A stretch of 64,000 nt of DNA, taken from contig CAIKND010000225.1 of the NCBI GenBank assembly GCA_903828675.1, forward strand, positions 1-64,000, given 5' to 3'. Under the pieces are notes generated by a model that saw nothing but the letters and a program-made list of their open reading frames with translations, was not told where the DNA came from and did not search any database. The stretch comes from an uncultured Acidobacteriaceae bacterium. GTDB taxonomy: Bacteria; Acidobacteriota; Terriglobia; Terriglobales; Acidobacteriaceae. The stretch's first letter is position 1. Each line of letters opens with the position of its first letter. This document shows, piece after piece, positions 43,511-51,686 of this stretch. Both the position numbers and the translations under genes were made by a program.

Positions 43511-44449
43511 ATGCACGTCGTTGGCAAGGCTACGGCTTTTGCTCTTTTCCTCGTTCTGCAACCAACCCTCGTTACCGCCCAGCACGATATATCCGGCGCT
43601 GCGGACCACCCACTCGTGTCCCGCTACCCCGGTTCCACGATCTCTGTCTACAACGTAACCGACTTCGATGAATTCAAAGTGCCTCTCAGCCGGCCCGACG
43701 CGGGTGTCCCGAAGACCCAGACCATCGAAGGCAAAATAACCCGCATCGTTTACGACACTCCAGCTCCGCGCTCAGTGCTTGAAATCTACAGAAATTTCGA
43801 ATCCGCCCTTACCCATGCCGGTTTCAAGCCACTGTACTCCTGCGTCAATAACGATGGGTGCGGGAGTGGCGGTCCGACCCAGCTCTCATCCGTCGGCCGC
43901 GAGGACTGGAGTTGGGGCGCAGGCCATCGCTTCCTGGCAGCCAAGCTGGAACGCTCCGGCGGCACTGCCTATGTCACGGTCCACGTGGGCCAGTGGAGCG
44001 ACCTCTCCCGCGGCACACAAACGGTCCTCTTCGTCGTCGAGACCAAGGCCATGGAGAAGGACCTCGTAACCGTCGATTCCAAGGCGCTCGGAGACGACAT
44101 CGCCACCCAGGGCCACTCGGCCGTCTACGGCATCTACTTTGATACCGGCAAAGCTGAGGTCAAACCTGAGTCCGACGCGGCGCTCAAGCAGATAGGCCAG
44201 CTCTTGCAAGAGCAGGCTTCGCTCAAACTCCTCGTCGTGGGACACACAGACAACGTTGGCGGCTTGGCGTCCAACATGGACCTCGCCCGCCGACGCGCGG
44301 ATGCGGTGGTGAAAGCCCTCACCCTGCAATACGGCGTCACTGCTGCCCGCCTTTCCGCGCAGGGCGCGGGGCCTCTGGCCCCCGTGGCCAGCAACCGCAG
44401 CGAGGACGGCCGGGCAAAGAACCGCCGCGTCGAACTGGTGGAGCAATGA
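43511..44449 (+). CDS. OmpA-family outer-membrane protein
   Basis: 312 residues. Signal peptide (MHVVGKATAFALFLVLQPTLVTAQ). A middle domain with SRYPGSTISVYNVTDFDEF and NFESALTHAGFKPLYSC resembles DUF4892-type sequence. A C-terminal OmpA domain (VYGIYFDTGKAEVKPESDAAL, VVGHTDNVGG, LARRRADAVV, NRRVELVE) binds peptidoglycan. ATG 43511 has AAGGAGGATCC directly upstream. It lies inside the RHS island but its own sequence looks ordinary. Confidence 0.9.
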   Translation: MHVVGKATAFALFLVLQPTLVTAQHDISGAADHPLVSRYPGSTISVYNVTDFDEFKVPLSRPDAGVPKTQTIEGKITRIVYDTPAPRSVLEIYRNFESALTHAGFKPLYSCVNNDGCGSGGPTQLSSVGREDWSWGAGHRFLAAKLERSGGTAYVTVHVGQWSDLSRGTQTVLFVVETKAMEKDLVTVDSKALGDDIATQGHSAVYGIYFDTGKAEVKPESDAALKQIGQLLQEQASLKLLVVGHTDNVGGLASNMDLARRRADAVVKALTLQYGVTAARLSAQGAGPLAPVASNRSEDGRAKNRRVELVEQ

Positions 44450-44486
44450 CAGGCGGGTAACCCACATCCTGCCTTCCACAAATGAT

Positions 44487-44521
44487 CGGGTGGCCCAGGT
44501 CTCGACTTTGAGACCTGGGAT
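44487..44521. repeat. REP-like hairpin repeat (R4)
   Basis: CCCAGGTCTC (44494-44503) pairs with GAGACCTGGG (44510-44519), loop of 6. It follows CGGGTGG as in R1 and R2. It may double as a terminator for the OmpA gene. Confidence 0.6.
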
Positions 44522-44550
44522 TGTAAGATGATCGCATGCCGAAAGGGCTT

Positions 44551-44634
44551 GTGGCGGGTGACCCGGGTCCCGGTGATCTTTTCAACCTAAGTTGAGGGTG
44601 CCACCGGTCGCTCGCAGTTGGGGACCGGTGATCT
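44551..44634. repeat. REP-like hairpin repeat (R5)
   Basis: Starts GTGGCGGGTGACCCGGGTCCC. Contains CACCGGTC (44602-44609) paired with GACCGGTG (44623-44630). Organised like R1, with two GC blocks separated by a GTTGAGGGTGCC-type spacer. Confidence 0.55.
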
Positions 44635-44658
44635 CGGTACGATTCAGAGGGAGCGACT

Positions 44659-44736
44659 ATGACGGAACCCCCCGTGTGTACATTTCACGTGTGTTTTTCG
44701 CCATGCTACTTCACCGGCAAAGAACGAAATACCGGA
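44659..44736 (+). pseudogene. RHS fragment 4 (lead-in plus first core residues)
   Basis: MTEPPVCTFHVCF..YFTGKERNTG. The DNA is homologous to the lead-ins of fragments 1 and 3 up to CACCGGCAAAGAACG, then stops matching at the 3' end of polA. A relic only. Confidence 0.55.
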
Positions 44737-44740
44737 CCCT

Positions 44741-47428
44741 CTACTTCAGGTCCCGCCAGTTCGGCCCAAAGCCCAGGTCGGCCACCAGTGGCACATTGAG
44801 CTTTACAACCCCCTCCATTTCCGTCCGCACCAGCGTCTCCACTTCCGCAGTCTCGTCGGTCGGCACTTCGAAGATCAGTTCGTCATGCACCTGCAGAATC
44901 ATGCGGGTCTTCAGCTTGCGGCTGGTCAGTTCACGATCGATGGAGATCATGGCTAGCTTGATCAGGTCGGCCGCCGTACCCTGCAGCGGCGTATTGATGG
45001 CCGTCCGCTCGGCAAATCCCCGCTGATTCTGGTTCCGGCTCTCAAGGTCGGGAATGGGGCGCATCCGCCCAAACAGCGTGCGCACGTACCCATCCCGCCG
45101 CACCTGCTCCAAAGTGCTTTCAATGAACGTCTTAACCCCTTGATAGCGGGAGAAATACCTCTCGATATAAGCCTTCGCCTCGCCCTGCGGAATGCCCAGT
45201 TGCGCCGCCAGACCGAAGGCCGAGATCCCGTAAACAATCCCAAAATTCACCGCCTTGGCCCGTCCGCGCGTCTCCTTGTCCATCGTGTCAGCAGGAACGC
45301 CGAAGACTTCGCTTGCCGTCAGGGTATGAATATCGATGTTTTCCTCATACGCCCGCATCAGCAGCGGGTCGCGGCTGAAGTGAGCCAGCAGACGCAGCTC
45401 AATCTGCGAATAATCCGCCGAAAGCAACTGCGTGCCCGGCGAGGCTGTGAACGCCGCCCGAATCTCCCGTCCCAACTCCGTTCGAATAGGAATGTTCTGC
45501 AGGTTGGGGTTGACCGACGACAGACGCCCCGTGGCTGTGTTCGCCGCCTGGAAGGTTGTGTGCACCCGCGATTCTGCGTCGGCAAGCAGCGGCAGCGCGT
45601 CAATGTAGTTCGACTTGAGCTTCGACAGGTGACGGTATTCAAGCACGAGCTTGGGAACTTCGTTATGCTCCGCCAGTTGCTCCAGCACGTCCTGAGCGGT
45701 GGAAACTGCCTTGCCTTTGCCCCGGCTCGGCGGCGCCGGAAGGCCCAAGTGAGTAAACAGCACCTCGCCAAGTTGCTTCGGCGAATTGACATTGAACCGC
45801 CGCCCGGCCAGTTCGAAGATGCGCTCGCCTACCCGTTCCAGTTCCAGGCTGAATCGCGTCGAAAGAGCGCCCAGAACCCCGGAATCGATGCGCACCCCGG
45901 CCTGCTCCATGCGAAACAGCACCGGCGTCAGCGGAAGATCGATGTCCCGGTAAACAGATTCAACAGCCGCCTTTTTCAGTTCGACCATCAAAACGGGCAC
46001 CAGGGCGTGAATGGCTGAAGCCCCGGCTGTCAGCGTGGCCGGAGCCAACTGCCCATGACGCGCCGCCACGTCAGCCAGCGACTGCGTGGCGTGAGTTGGA
46101 TTCAGCGCAAACGAAAGCAACATGGTGTCATCGCATGAGCCGCGCAGTTGAACGCCCTGTTTATCAAGAAGATGCAACGCCAACTTCAAGTCATGCGTTT
46201 GCTTTGGCACGGATGAATCTTCGAGCAGCAATCGCAACGCAGCCGTCAAGGGAATACGCAACGCGATGGCTGAATCGGCACACACACCCAAACTGAAGCT
46301 GGCCTGTCTCTCCGCTGCCTCCGCCACGTCGAGCAGCGAAAACATCCGGGGCTGCTCTTCTTCGGCCTCCTCCACAACGGGCGCCGCATCCAGCGCGAAT
46401 GCAAAGCCATGCTCCCGGGCTGCCGCATAGAAGGCTGCGGATTGTTCTTCGGTCGGCTGCTCAAGGAGTTCGACAACGGGCGCAGTTTCGGATGGGGCCA
46501 GATCGCGAAGCATCGAGGTGAATTCAAGTTCCGTGAACAGCTCGCGGCATGCCTCAATATCCGGCGGCTGGGTCTCCATAGCAGCCAGATCCAGCTCCAG
46601 CGGCACATGGCTGTCGATGGTGACCAGCTCTTTTGAGAGCAGAACGGCGTCGCGATTCTGCTCCAGCGACTCGCGGTAGGTCTTGCGCTTGACCTCAGCG
46701 GCTCGGTCCAGCACCGCCTCCACAGTTCCGAATTCGAGAATCAGTTCCACGCTGCCTTTGTCGCCGATGCCGGGCGCGCCGGGAATGTTATCCACAGCAT
46801 CGCCGCGAAGAGCCATCACGTCCACGACTTTTTCCGGCGGCACTCCGAGCACCTCGACCACCTTTTCCGGATCGAGAATCAGGTTGTCTTTTTGCGGATT
46901 GAGGATCTTCACCTGCGACGTAACCAACTGCATCATGTCCTTGTCGCCGGAGACGATGAAGACCTCATGCTGCTGCTCGGCAGCCTCGCGGGCCAGCGTG
47001 CCGATCACATCGTCAGCCTCAAAGCCCTCAGCTTCGAGGATGGGAATCCGCAGTGCTTCCAGAGCGCGGCGAATGTAGGGAATCTGACGGCGCAGGTCCT
47101 CGGGCATCGACGCACGATTGGCCTTGTAGCCCTCGTAGTCAACTTCGTCGAAGCTCTGCGTCTTGCCGTTCCATTTCTTCAGCGGCCCCATGGTGCGCGC
47201 CCGCTCGTCCCGGAATACCTCACCGCTGACGTCGAAGACCGCCGCAAAATAGAGCGGCGAGAAGTCCTGGCGCAGCTTTTTGATCATGTTCACGAAGACG
47301 TAGACGGCCGCCGTGGGCAACCCGCCACGCGTGGACATGGGGCGGCTGCGCTGCATCGCATGGTAAGCGCGAAAGATGAACGACATGGTGTCGAGCAGGA
47401 AGACGGGCGGTTTGGCTTGGTCAGGCAC
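44741..47428 (-). CDS. polA: DNA polymerase I
   Basis: 895 residues. 5'-3' exonuclease domain (LLDTMSFIFRAYHAM, GDKDMMQLV, LRGDAVDNIPGAPGIGDKG). The middle 3'-5' exonuclease-like domain seems degenerate: the expected DxE reads ALDAAPV. Polymerase motifs follow (DYSQIELRLLAHFS, RGRAKAVNFGIVYGIS, LQVHDELIFEV). GTG 47428 is chosen as start (PDQAKPPVFLLDTM), 22 bases after the queA stop. The longer frame would read through queA's end. Confidence 0.96.
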   Translation of the reverse strand: MPDQAKPPVFLLDTMSFIFRAYHAMQRSRPMSTRGGLPTAAVYVFVNMIKKLRQDFSPLYFAAVFDVSGEVFRDERARTMGPLKKWNGKTQSFDEVDYEGYKANRASMPEDLRRQIPYIRRALEALRIPILEAEGFEADDVIGTLAREAAEQQHEVFIVSGDKDMMQLVTSQVKILNPQKDNLILDPEKVVEVLGVPPEKVVDVMALRGDAVDNIPGAPGIGDKGSVELILEFGTVEAVLDRAAEVKRKTYRESLEQNRDAVLLSKELVTIDSHVPLELDLAAMETQPPDIEACRELFTELEFTSMLRDLAPSETAPVVELLEQPTEEQSAAFYAAAREHGFAFALDAAPVVEEAEEEQPRMFSLLDVAEAAERQASFSLGVCADSAIALRIPLTAALRLLLEDSSVPKQTHDLKLALHLLDKQGVQLRGSCDDTMLLSFALNPTHATQSLADVAARHGQLAPATLTAGASAIHALVPVLMVELKKAAVESVYRDIDLPLTPVLFRMEQAGVRIDSGVLGALSTRFSLELERVGERIFELAGRRFNVNSPKQLGEVLFTHLGLPAPPSRGKGKAVSTAQDVLEQLAEHNEVPKLVLEYRHLSKLKSNYIDALPLLADAESRVHTTFQAANTATGRLSSVNPNLQNIPIRTELGREIRAAFTASPGTQLLSADYSQIELRLLAHFSRDPLLMRAYEENIDIHTLTASEVFGVPADTMDKETRGRAKAVNFGIVYGISAFGLAAQLGIPQGEAKAYIERYFSRYQGVKTFIESTLEQVRRDGYVRTLFGRMRPIPDLESRNQNQRGFAERTAINTPLQGTAADLIKLAMISIDRELTSRKLKTRMILQVHDELIFEVPTDETAEVETLVRTEMEGVVKLNVPLVADLGFGPNWRDLK

Positions 47429-47450
47429 GGTTCCGAGTTTACCAGCCCGG

Positions 47451-48641
47451 TCAGGAAAGAAACATACAGTCCCCGTAGCTGAAGAATCGGTATTGCGCGT
47501 CGACGGCGTGCCGGTAGGCCGCCAGCACCGGCTCGCGCCTGGCAAAGGCGCTTACCAGCATCAGCAGGCTCGATTTGGGCAGGTGGAAATTAGTCAGCAG
47601 CGCGCCCACCAGGCGGAACTCGAAGCCGGGCGAGATAAAGATCTCCGTCACGCCAGAATGCGCCAGCAACTCGCCGCCCGCGGCCTGGAGCGCGCAATGT
47701 TCCAGAGTCCGCACCACGGTGGTGCCAACCGCCACGATGCGCCTGCCCTCGCGAATGGCCCGATTGACGGCATCCGCAGCGGAGGCGCTCAACGTATAGC
47801 GCTCGCGGTGAAGCTTTACTTCGTCCAACTTGTCAACTCTCAGCGGGGCAAATGTGCCCAATCCAGCATGCAGGGTAACCCGCGCAACCTCGACGCCCTT
47901 GGCGGTCAGCGCTTCCAGCACATGCGGAGTAAAGTGCAAGCCCGCCGTGGGCGCGGCCACCGAGCCGCGCTCGCGCGAAAAAACGGTCTGATAACGTTCG
48001 CGGTCCGCAGCCGCATCATCACGCCGGATGTAGGGAGGCAGGGGCATGTGGCCGATTCGGTCCAGCACACCAAAGAAGTCTTCAACCGGCGAAAACCGCA
48101 GCAGCCTTTCGCCAAACTCGCCGCGCTCCAGCACCTCAGCATCCAATTCGACTTCGCCGGAGCTGGACGAAAACGCCAGCCGCTCACCGACGCCTACCTT
48201 CTTCCCTGGCTTGACCAGAGCACGCCAGCAGTTGTCGCCGGCCGGTTCGGTCAGCAGTACCTCGACAAGGGCGGTGGGCTGCTGGAGATGAGACACCGGT
48301 TGAGGTTCGTGGTTTCCCACCCTTGCGCCAGAAAGAAGGCGCAAGGATGGGGCACGGAGCAGTTGTGCGGCGTCCGGCGCAGGTTTCATTCCAGTGCGCT
48401 GGGCATAGAGCCGCGCCGGAATGACCCGGGTGTCGTTCAGCACAAGCAAGTCGCCCGGATGCAGCAACGAGGGAAGCTCCGCAAAGCTCGAGTCGCTTAC
48501 AACGCCTTTTGCCCGGTCCATGACCAGCATGCGGCTCAGTCCGCGCTCAACGGGCGGCTGCTGGGCGATCAACTCGGGCGGCAGATGAAAGTCGAAGTCG
48601 TCGACGCGCAGGCCGCTTTTGGATTGGGCGGCTTCGCTCAT
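47451..48641 (-). CDS. queA: tRNA preQ1(34) S-adenosylmethionine ribosyltransferase-isomerase
   Basis: 396 residues. [39 protein letters not shown] and [16 protein letters not shown] are QueA signatures. It forms epoxyqueuosine on tRNA. An insertion after [13 protein letters not shown] (about 40 residues, including [17 protein letters not shown]) is partly encoded by a perfect GC hairpin at 48321-48346. ATG 48641 overlaps the stop of the upstream acyltransferase gene (ATGA). Confidence 0.95.
   Translation of the reverse strand: MSEAAQSKSGLRVDDFDFHLPPELIAQQPPVERGLSRMLVMDRAKGVVSDSSFAELPSLLHPGDLLVLNDTRVIPARLYAQRTGMKPAPDAAQLLRAPSLRLLSGARVGNHEPQPVSHLQQPTALVEVLLTEPAGDNCWRALVKPGKKVGVGERLAFSSSSGEVELDAEVLERGEFGERLLRFSPVEDFFGVLDRIGHMPLPPYIRRDDAAADRERYQTVFSRERGSVAAPTAGLHFTPHVLEALTAKGVEVARVTLHAGLGTFAPLRVDKLDEVKLHRERYTLSASAADAVNRAIREGRRIVAVGTTVVRTLEHCALQAAGGELLAHSGVTEIFISPGFEFRLVGALLTNFHLPKSSLLMLVSAFARREPVLAAYRHAVDAQYRFFSYGDCMFLS
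48321..48346. repeat. REP-like hairpin embedded in queA
   Basis: CCTTGCGCC and GGCGCAAGG form a perfect 9-bp stem around an 8-base loop, flanked by CCCAC and GATGGGGCAC. The unit is in frame and translated within a non-conserved insertion of QueA. Confidence 0.55.
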
Positions 48642-49333
48642 GCCACCGGCTTTCCGAAATGCGCTAAAGCGCGCAGCCGGGCGCGCTCGATGGCCGCATT
48701 CAACTCTTCGCGCTTCGGCTCGAAGTCTTCGTTGGCCAGGCCCGTGGGAACATGCGTCCACTGCGCCCAACTGACCACGATCCGAGTAAAGGGCTTGGGC
48801 ACCAGGAACCGGTCCCAGGAGCGCATGGTCCAGGCATGCTCAGGCTCCAGGTGAAAGGCTCCAATGGGCACTCCGGTCATTTGCGCCAGCTTGATGGGGC
48901 CCGCCTTGGTGCGATAAATGGGGCCGCGCGGGCCGTCAGCGGTAAAGATGGCGGTACGGCCGGTCTCGATCACGTCTTTCAGTCCCAGCAGCCCCTCGCG
49001 CGCACCGCGAGAGCTGGACCCCCGCACCGCGCCGAAGCCGAACATCTCGAGAATACGCGTGATCAGCTCGCCGTCAAAGCTACGACTGATGAGGATGATG
49101 GCTTTTGAATGGCGGAAGTAGACCGTACACGGCAGCACGCATTGGTGCCAGAAGCAGAACACCTTCGCCGGAGATATCTCCCCAAACACAATCGGCGTGA
49201 CGCCCTCTTCGGCTATGACCTCAAAGCGCCAGGTGCGGCCGATAACAGAAAACAATGCCCACACGAGACGCGGGATGATGGCCAATACAAGGCGCTGGAC
49301 AACGGTAAACTTGGGACGGGCTTCAGTGGTCAC
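48638..49333 (-). CDS. DUF374 lysophospholipid acyltransferase-like protein
   Basis: 231 residues. N-terminal hydrophobic segment, CFWHQCVLP (acyltransferase His region), [31 protein letters not shown] and [16 protein letters not shown]. This is the DUF374 pattern, related to LPS acyltransferases. Likely a membrane-bound enzyme of lipid A or phospholipid synthesis. It is in line with queA (4-base overlap) and 10 bases after the ABC permease gene. Confidence 0.87.
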   Translation of the reverse strand: MTTEARPKFTVVQRLVLAIIPRLVWALFSVIGRTWRFEVIAEEGVTPIVFGEISPAKVFCFWHQCVLPCTVYFRHSKAIILISRSFDGELITRILEMFGFGAVRGSSSRGAREGLLGLKDVIETGRTAIFTADGPRGPIYRTKAGPIKLAQMTGVPIGAFHLEPEHAWTMRSWDRFLVPKPFTRIVVSWAQWTHVPTGLANEDFEPKREELNAAIERARLRALAHFGKPVA

Positions 49334-49343
49334 TCATTCGATT

Positions 49344-50588
49344 TTAGCTGTAACGCAGCCAGCGCAACAGTTCGGGCAGTGTCGCCCGCTTGCCATACAT
49401 CAGGATGCCCACGCGATAAAGCCGCGATGAGAACCAGAGCGTGGCCCAGATGCTCAGCAGCAAAAGGCCGATGGAGACCGCGAACTGCCAGGCCGGCGGA
49501 ATCTCCGAGGCCATGCGCAGGAACATGACGATGGGCGCGGTGGGCGGAAAAAATGAGGCCAGCATCGACCAAATCGAATTCGAATCGTTGATGATGAGCA
49601 CAATCATCGCGAAGCTGAGCCAGGTGGGAGCGGCGGCCAGCGGCATGTACATCTGCAGTTCCTGCTCCGTCTCGCAGGTGGCCGCGAGGCCTGCAAACAG
49701 CGAACTGTAGAGCAGGTAGCCAAGCACAAAATAGACCGGAAACAGAATGCCCTCGGTCCACGAGAAGTGAATGGCGAAGTCCCCTGTGAGCATGGCGGCG
49801 GCAAATGGGGTGGCAACGATAACGGCCGCTGCTACCACCCAGATGACAATCTGCGTCAGGCCCACGGCGCCCACTCCAATGAGCTTTCCGGCCAGCATGT
49901 CGCTTGGCTTTACGGTCGCGAGCATTACCTCGAAGATGCGCGAAGTCTTCTCCTGAATGATGGAACGCGCCACGTTCATTCCGTAGATCAACGTGGTCAT
50001 CGAGAGCAGGATCGCCATCACGTAGCCCTTCCAGAAGGAGGCCTGCGCATTGCTCTTGACGACTGAATCTTTCTTTACCTGAAATGTCTCAATCTCGATG
50101 CCTGTCACAACTGCGTCAGCATCGCCTTGCTTCATTCCGGAGCCGGTCAGCTTTTCATGTACGAGGCCGTCGTTCAGCGCGTTTCTGAGGCGGCCCGTGG
50201 TCATAAAGTCGCCTGCGGCCTGCGAAATGTAACTGGCGCTTGGTACTGCTCCTGCGGGCGTCTCGATCCACAGCACGCCGTCCACGGTCTTGGCGCGCAT
50301 CTTTTCGATAAGCGCGGCGCGAGACTCCGGCGTCATCTCGGTCACAAGATCAACATTGCCCTTGCGGCCCTTGTCGCTATGCAAATGATCGCGCACCTCA
50401 GTAGCCAATGCGGTATTGGACGATGCAATGACCAGATGCTTGCCGGAGCCGAGGCCAAGGCTCGATAGATAGCCCACACCGATAATTACCGCGAACAATG
50501 CCGGCAAACCAACGGTCGACAGCCGGAAGGCCTTGCCCCGAATCTGCTCCAGATATTCGCGCCGTGCAATCAGCATGGTGTTATTCAT
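49344..50588 (-). CDS. ABC transporter permease, NatB-like
   Basis: 414 residues. First helix after MNNTMLIARREYLEQIRGKAFR, then a large external loop (about 60-175) and a cluster of five or six helices (FWKGYVMAILLSMTTLIYGMN onward), with the QEKTSRIFEVMLATVKPSDMLAGKLIG loop typical of NatB/ABC-2 permeases. Exported substrate unknown (Na+ or drugs by analogy). ATG 50588 overlaps the ATPase gene by 8 bases and has GGGAGG upstream. Confidence 0.88.
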   Translation of the reverse strand: MNNTMLIARREYLEQIRGKAFRLSTVGLPALFAVIIGVGYLSSLGLGSGKHLVIASSNTALATEVRDHLHSDKGRKGNVDLVTEMTPESRAALIEKMRAKTVDGVLWIETPAGAVPSASYISQAAGDFMTTGRLRNALNDGLVHEKLTGSGMKQGDADAVVTGIEIETFQVKKDSVVKSNAQASFWKGYVMAILLSMTTLIYGMNVARSIIQEKTSRIFEVMLATVKPSDMLAGKLIGVGAVGLTQIVIWVVAAAVIVATPFAAAMLTGDFAIHFSWTEGILFPVYFVLGYLLYSSLFAGLAATCETEQELQMYMPLAAAPTWLSFAMIVLIINDSNSIWSMLASFFPPTAPIVMFLRMASEIPPAWQFAVSIGLLLLSIWATLWFSSRLYRVGILMYGKRATLPELLRWLRYS

Positions 50589-51483
50589 TGGGCTTGCCTC
50601 CCACGGTCTGGATAAAGATCTCTTCGAGTGACGGCTCAACCAGTTCGAAACGATAAATCGTCGCTACTGCCGACGCGTCATGCAGAAGCTTCTGCGCATT
50701 TCCATGCGGCTTCAGCTTGATTTCGGCGTGACCTGAGAAGTTTTTGGCCTCGGCAATCTCCTCGCTCTTCAGAAAAGCGTCGCTGCCTTCGAACTCTACG
50801 ATCACATGATTGCGCTCGTAGCGACTCTTGATCTCGCGCACCTTGCCGGTCAATACCGCCTTGCCATTGTTGATGAGGCAGATTGCGTCGCAGAGCTTTT
50901 CCACCTGGTCCATGCGATGGGTAGAGAAAATGATCGCCTTGCCCTGATCTTTGAGTTCAAGCAGCGTACGCTCCACCAGCACAGCATTGACCGGATCGAG
51001 ACCGCTGAAAGGCTCGTCCATCACGATGAGGCCGGGATCGTGCATGAGCGTGGCGATAAACTGGATTTTCTGTTGCATCCCTTTGGAGAGCTCTTCGGTC
51101 TTTTTGTTCAGTGACTCGTCAATCTCCATGCGCTTGGCCCACGCAGTCGCCCGCGTACGCGCCTCTTCGGCCCCCAGCCCATGCAACTCGCCGAAGAAGA
51201 CAAGCTGTTCAATGACCTTCATCTTCTTGTAGAGGCCGCGCTCCTCGGGCAGATAGCCCACACGGTCCAGGCTCTTGCGGTCGAAAGGCTTGTCGAACAG
51301 GTTGATGCGGCCCGAATCCGGCATGGTGATGCCCATCATCATGCGAATGGAGCTGGTCTTCCCTGCTCCGTTCGGACCCAGCAGCCCAAACATCTGGCCG
51401 GCTTCAATGGATAGGCTCAGGTCATCGACTGCGACCTTGTTCTCGTAGGCCTTGGTCACTCCCGCGAGTTCGACTACTGGCAT
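50581..51483 (-). CDS. ABC transporter ATP-binding protein, NatA-like
   Basis: 300 residues. Walker A GLLGPNGAGKTSS, signature ELSKGMQQKIQ, Walker B LIVMDEPFSGLDP, H-loop FSTHRMDQVE, and a C-terminal DUF4162-like tail. Partner of the downstream permease. ATG 51483 has GGGAG upstream; GTG 51498 is an alternative start. First gene of a minus-strand run reaching polA. Confidence 0.92.
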   Translation of the reverse strand: MPVVELAGVTKAYENKVAVDDLSLSIEAGQMFGLLGPNGAGKTSSIRMMMGITMPDSGRINLFDKPFDRKSLDRVGYLPEERGLYKKMKVIEQLVFFGELHGLGAEEARTRATAWAKRMEIDESLNKKTEELSKGMQQKIQFIATLMHDPGLIVMDEPFSGLDPVNAVLVERTLLELKDQGKAIIFSTHRMDQVEKLCDAICLINNGKAVLTGKVREIKSRYERNHVIVEFEGSDAFLKSEEIAEAKNFSGHAEIKLKPHGNAQKLLHDASAVATIYRFELVEPSLEEIFIQTVGGKPNE

Positions 51484-51614
51484 GGATTCTCCCGCCACTT
51501 TCTCTGTGCAATTGCGTTTGCGATTTACCGGAAGGGGCCGGCCACTCAGAAAAAGTGTAGCAAAGAGAGCCGTGAGCGCACTCTACCCTTGCTTTCAATA
51601 CGCGTGAAAACAGA

Positions 51615-51654
51615 AAACGGTTCCCGGCATCTGAAGAATTGCCGGGAACCGTTT
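51615..51654 (-). terminator. Rho-independent terminator after the oxidoreductase gene
   Basis: A perfect 15-bp stem (51615-51629 with 51640-51654, loop of 10). On the minus strand it is followed by TTCTGTTTTC. It lies 33 bases after the oxidoreductase stop. Confidence 0.8.
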
Positions 51655-51686
51655 CATACCCATCGGACGGTTTGTCCTTGAGTCTC

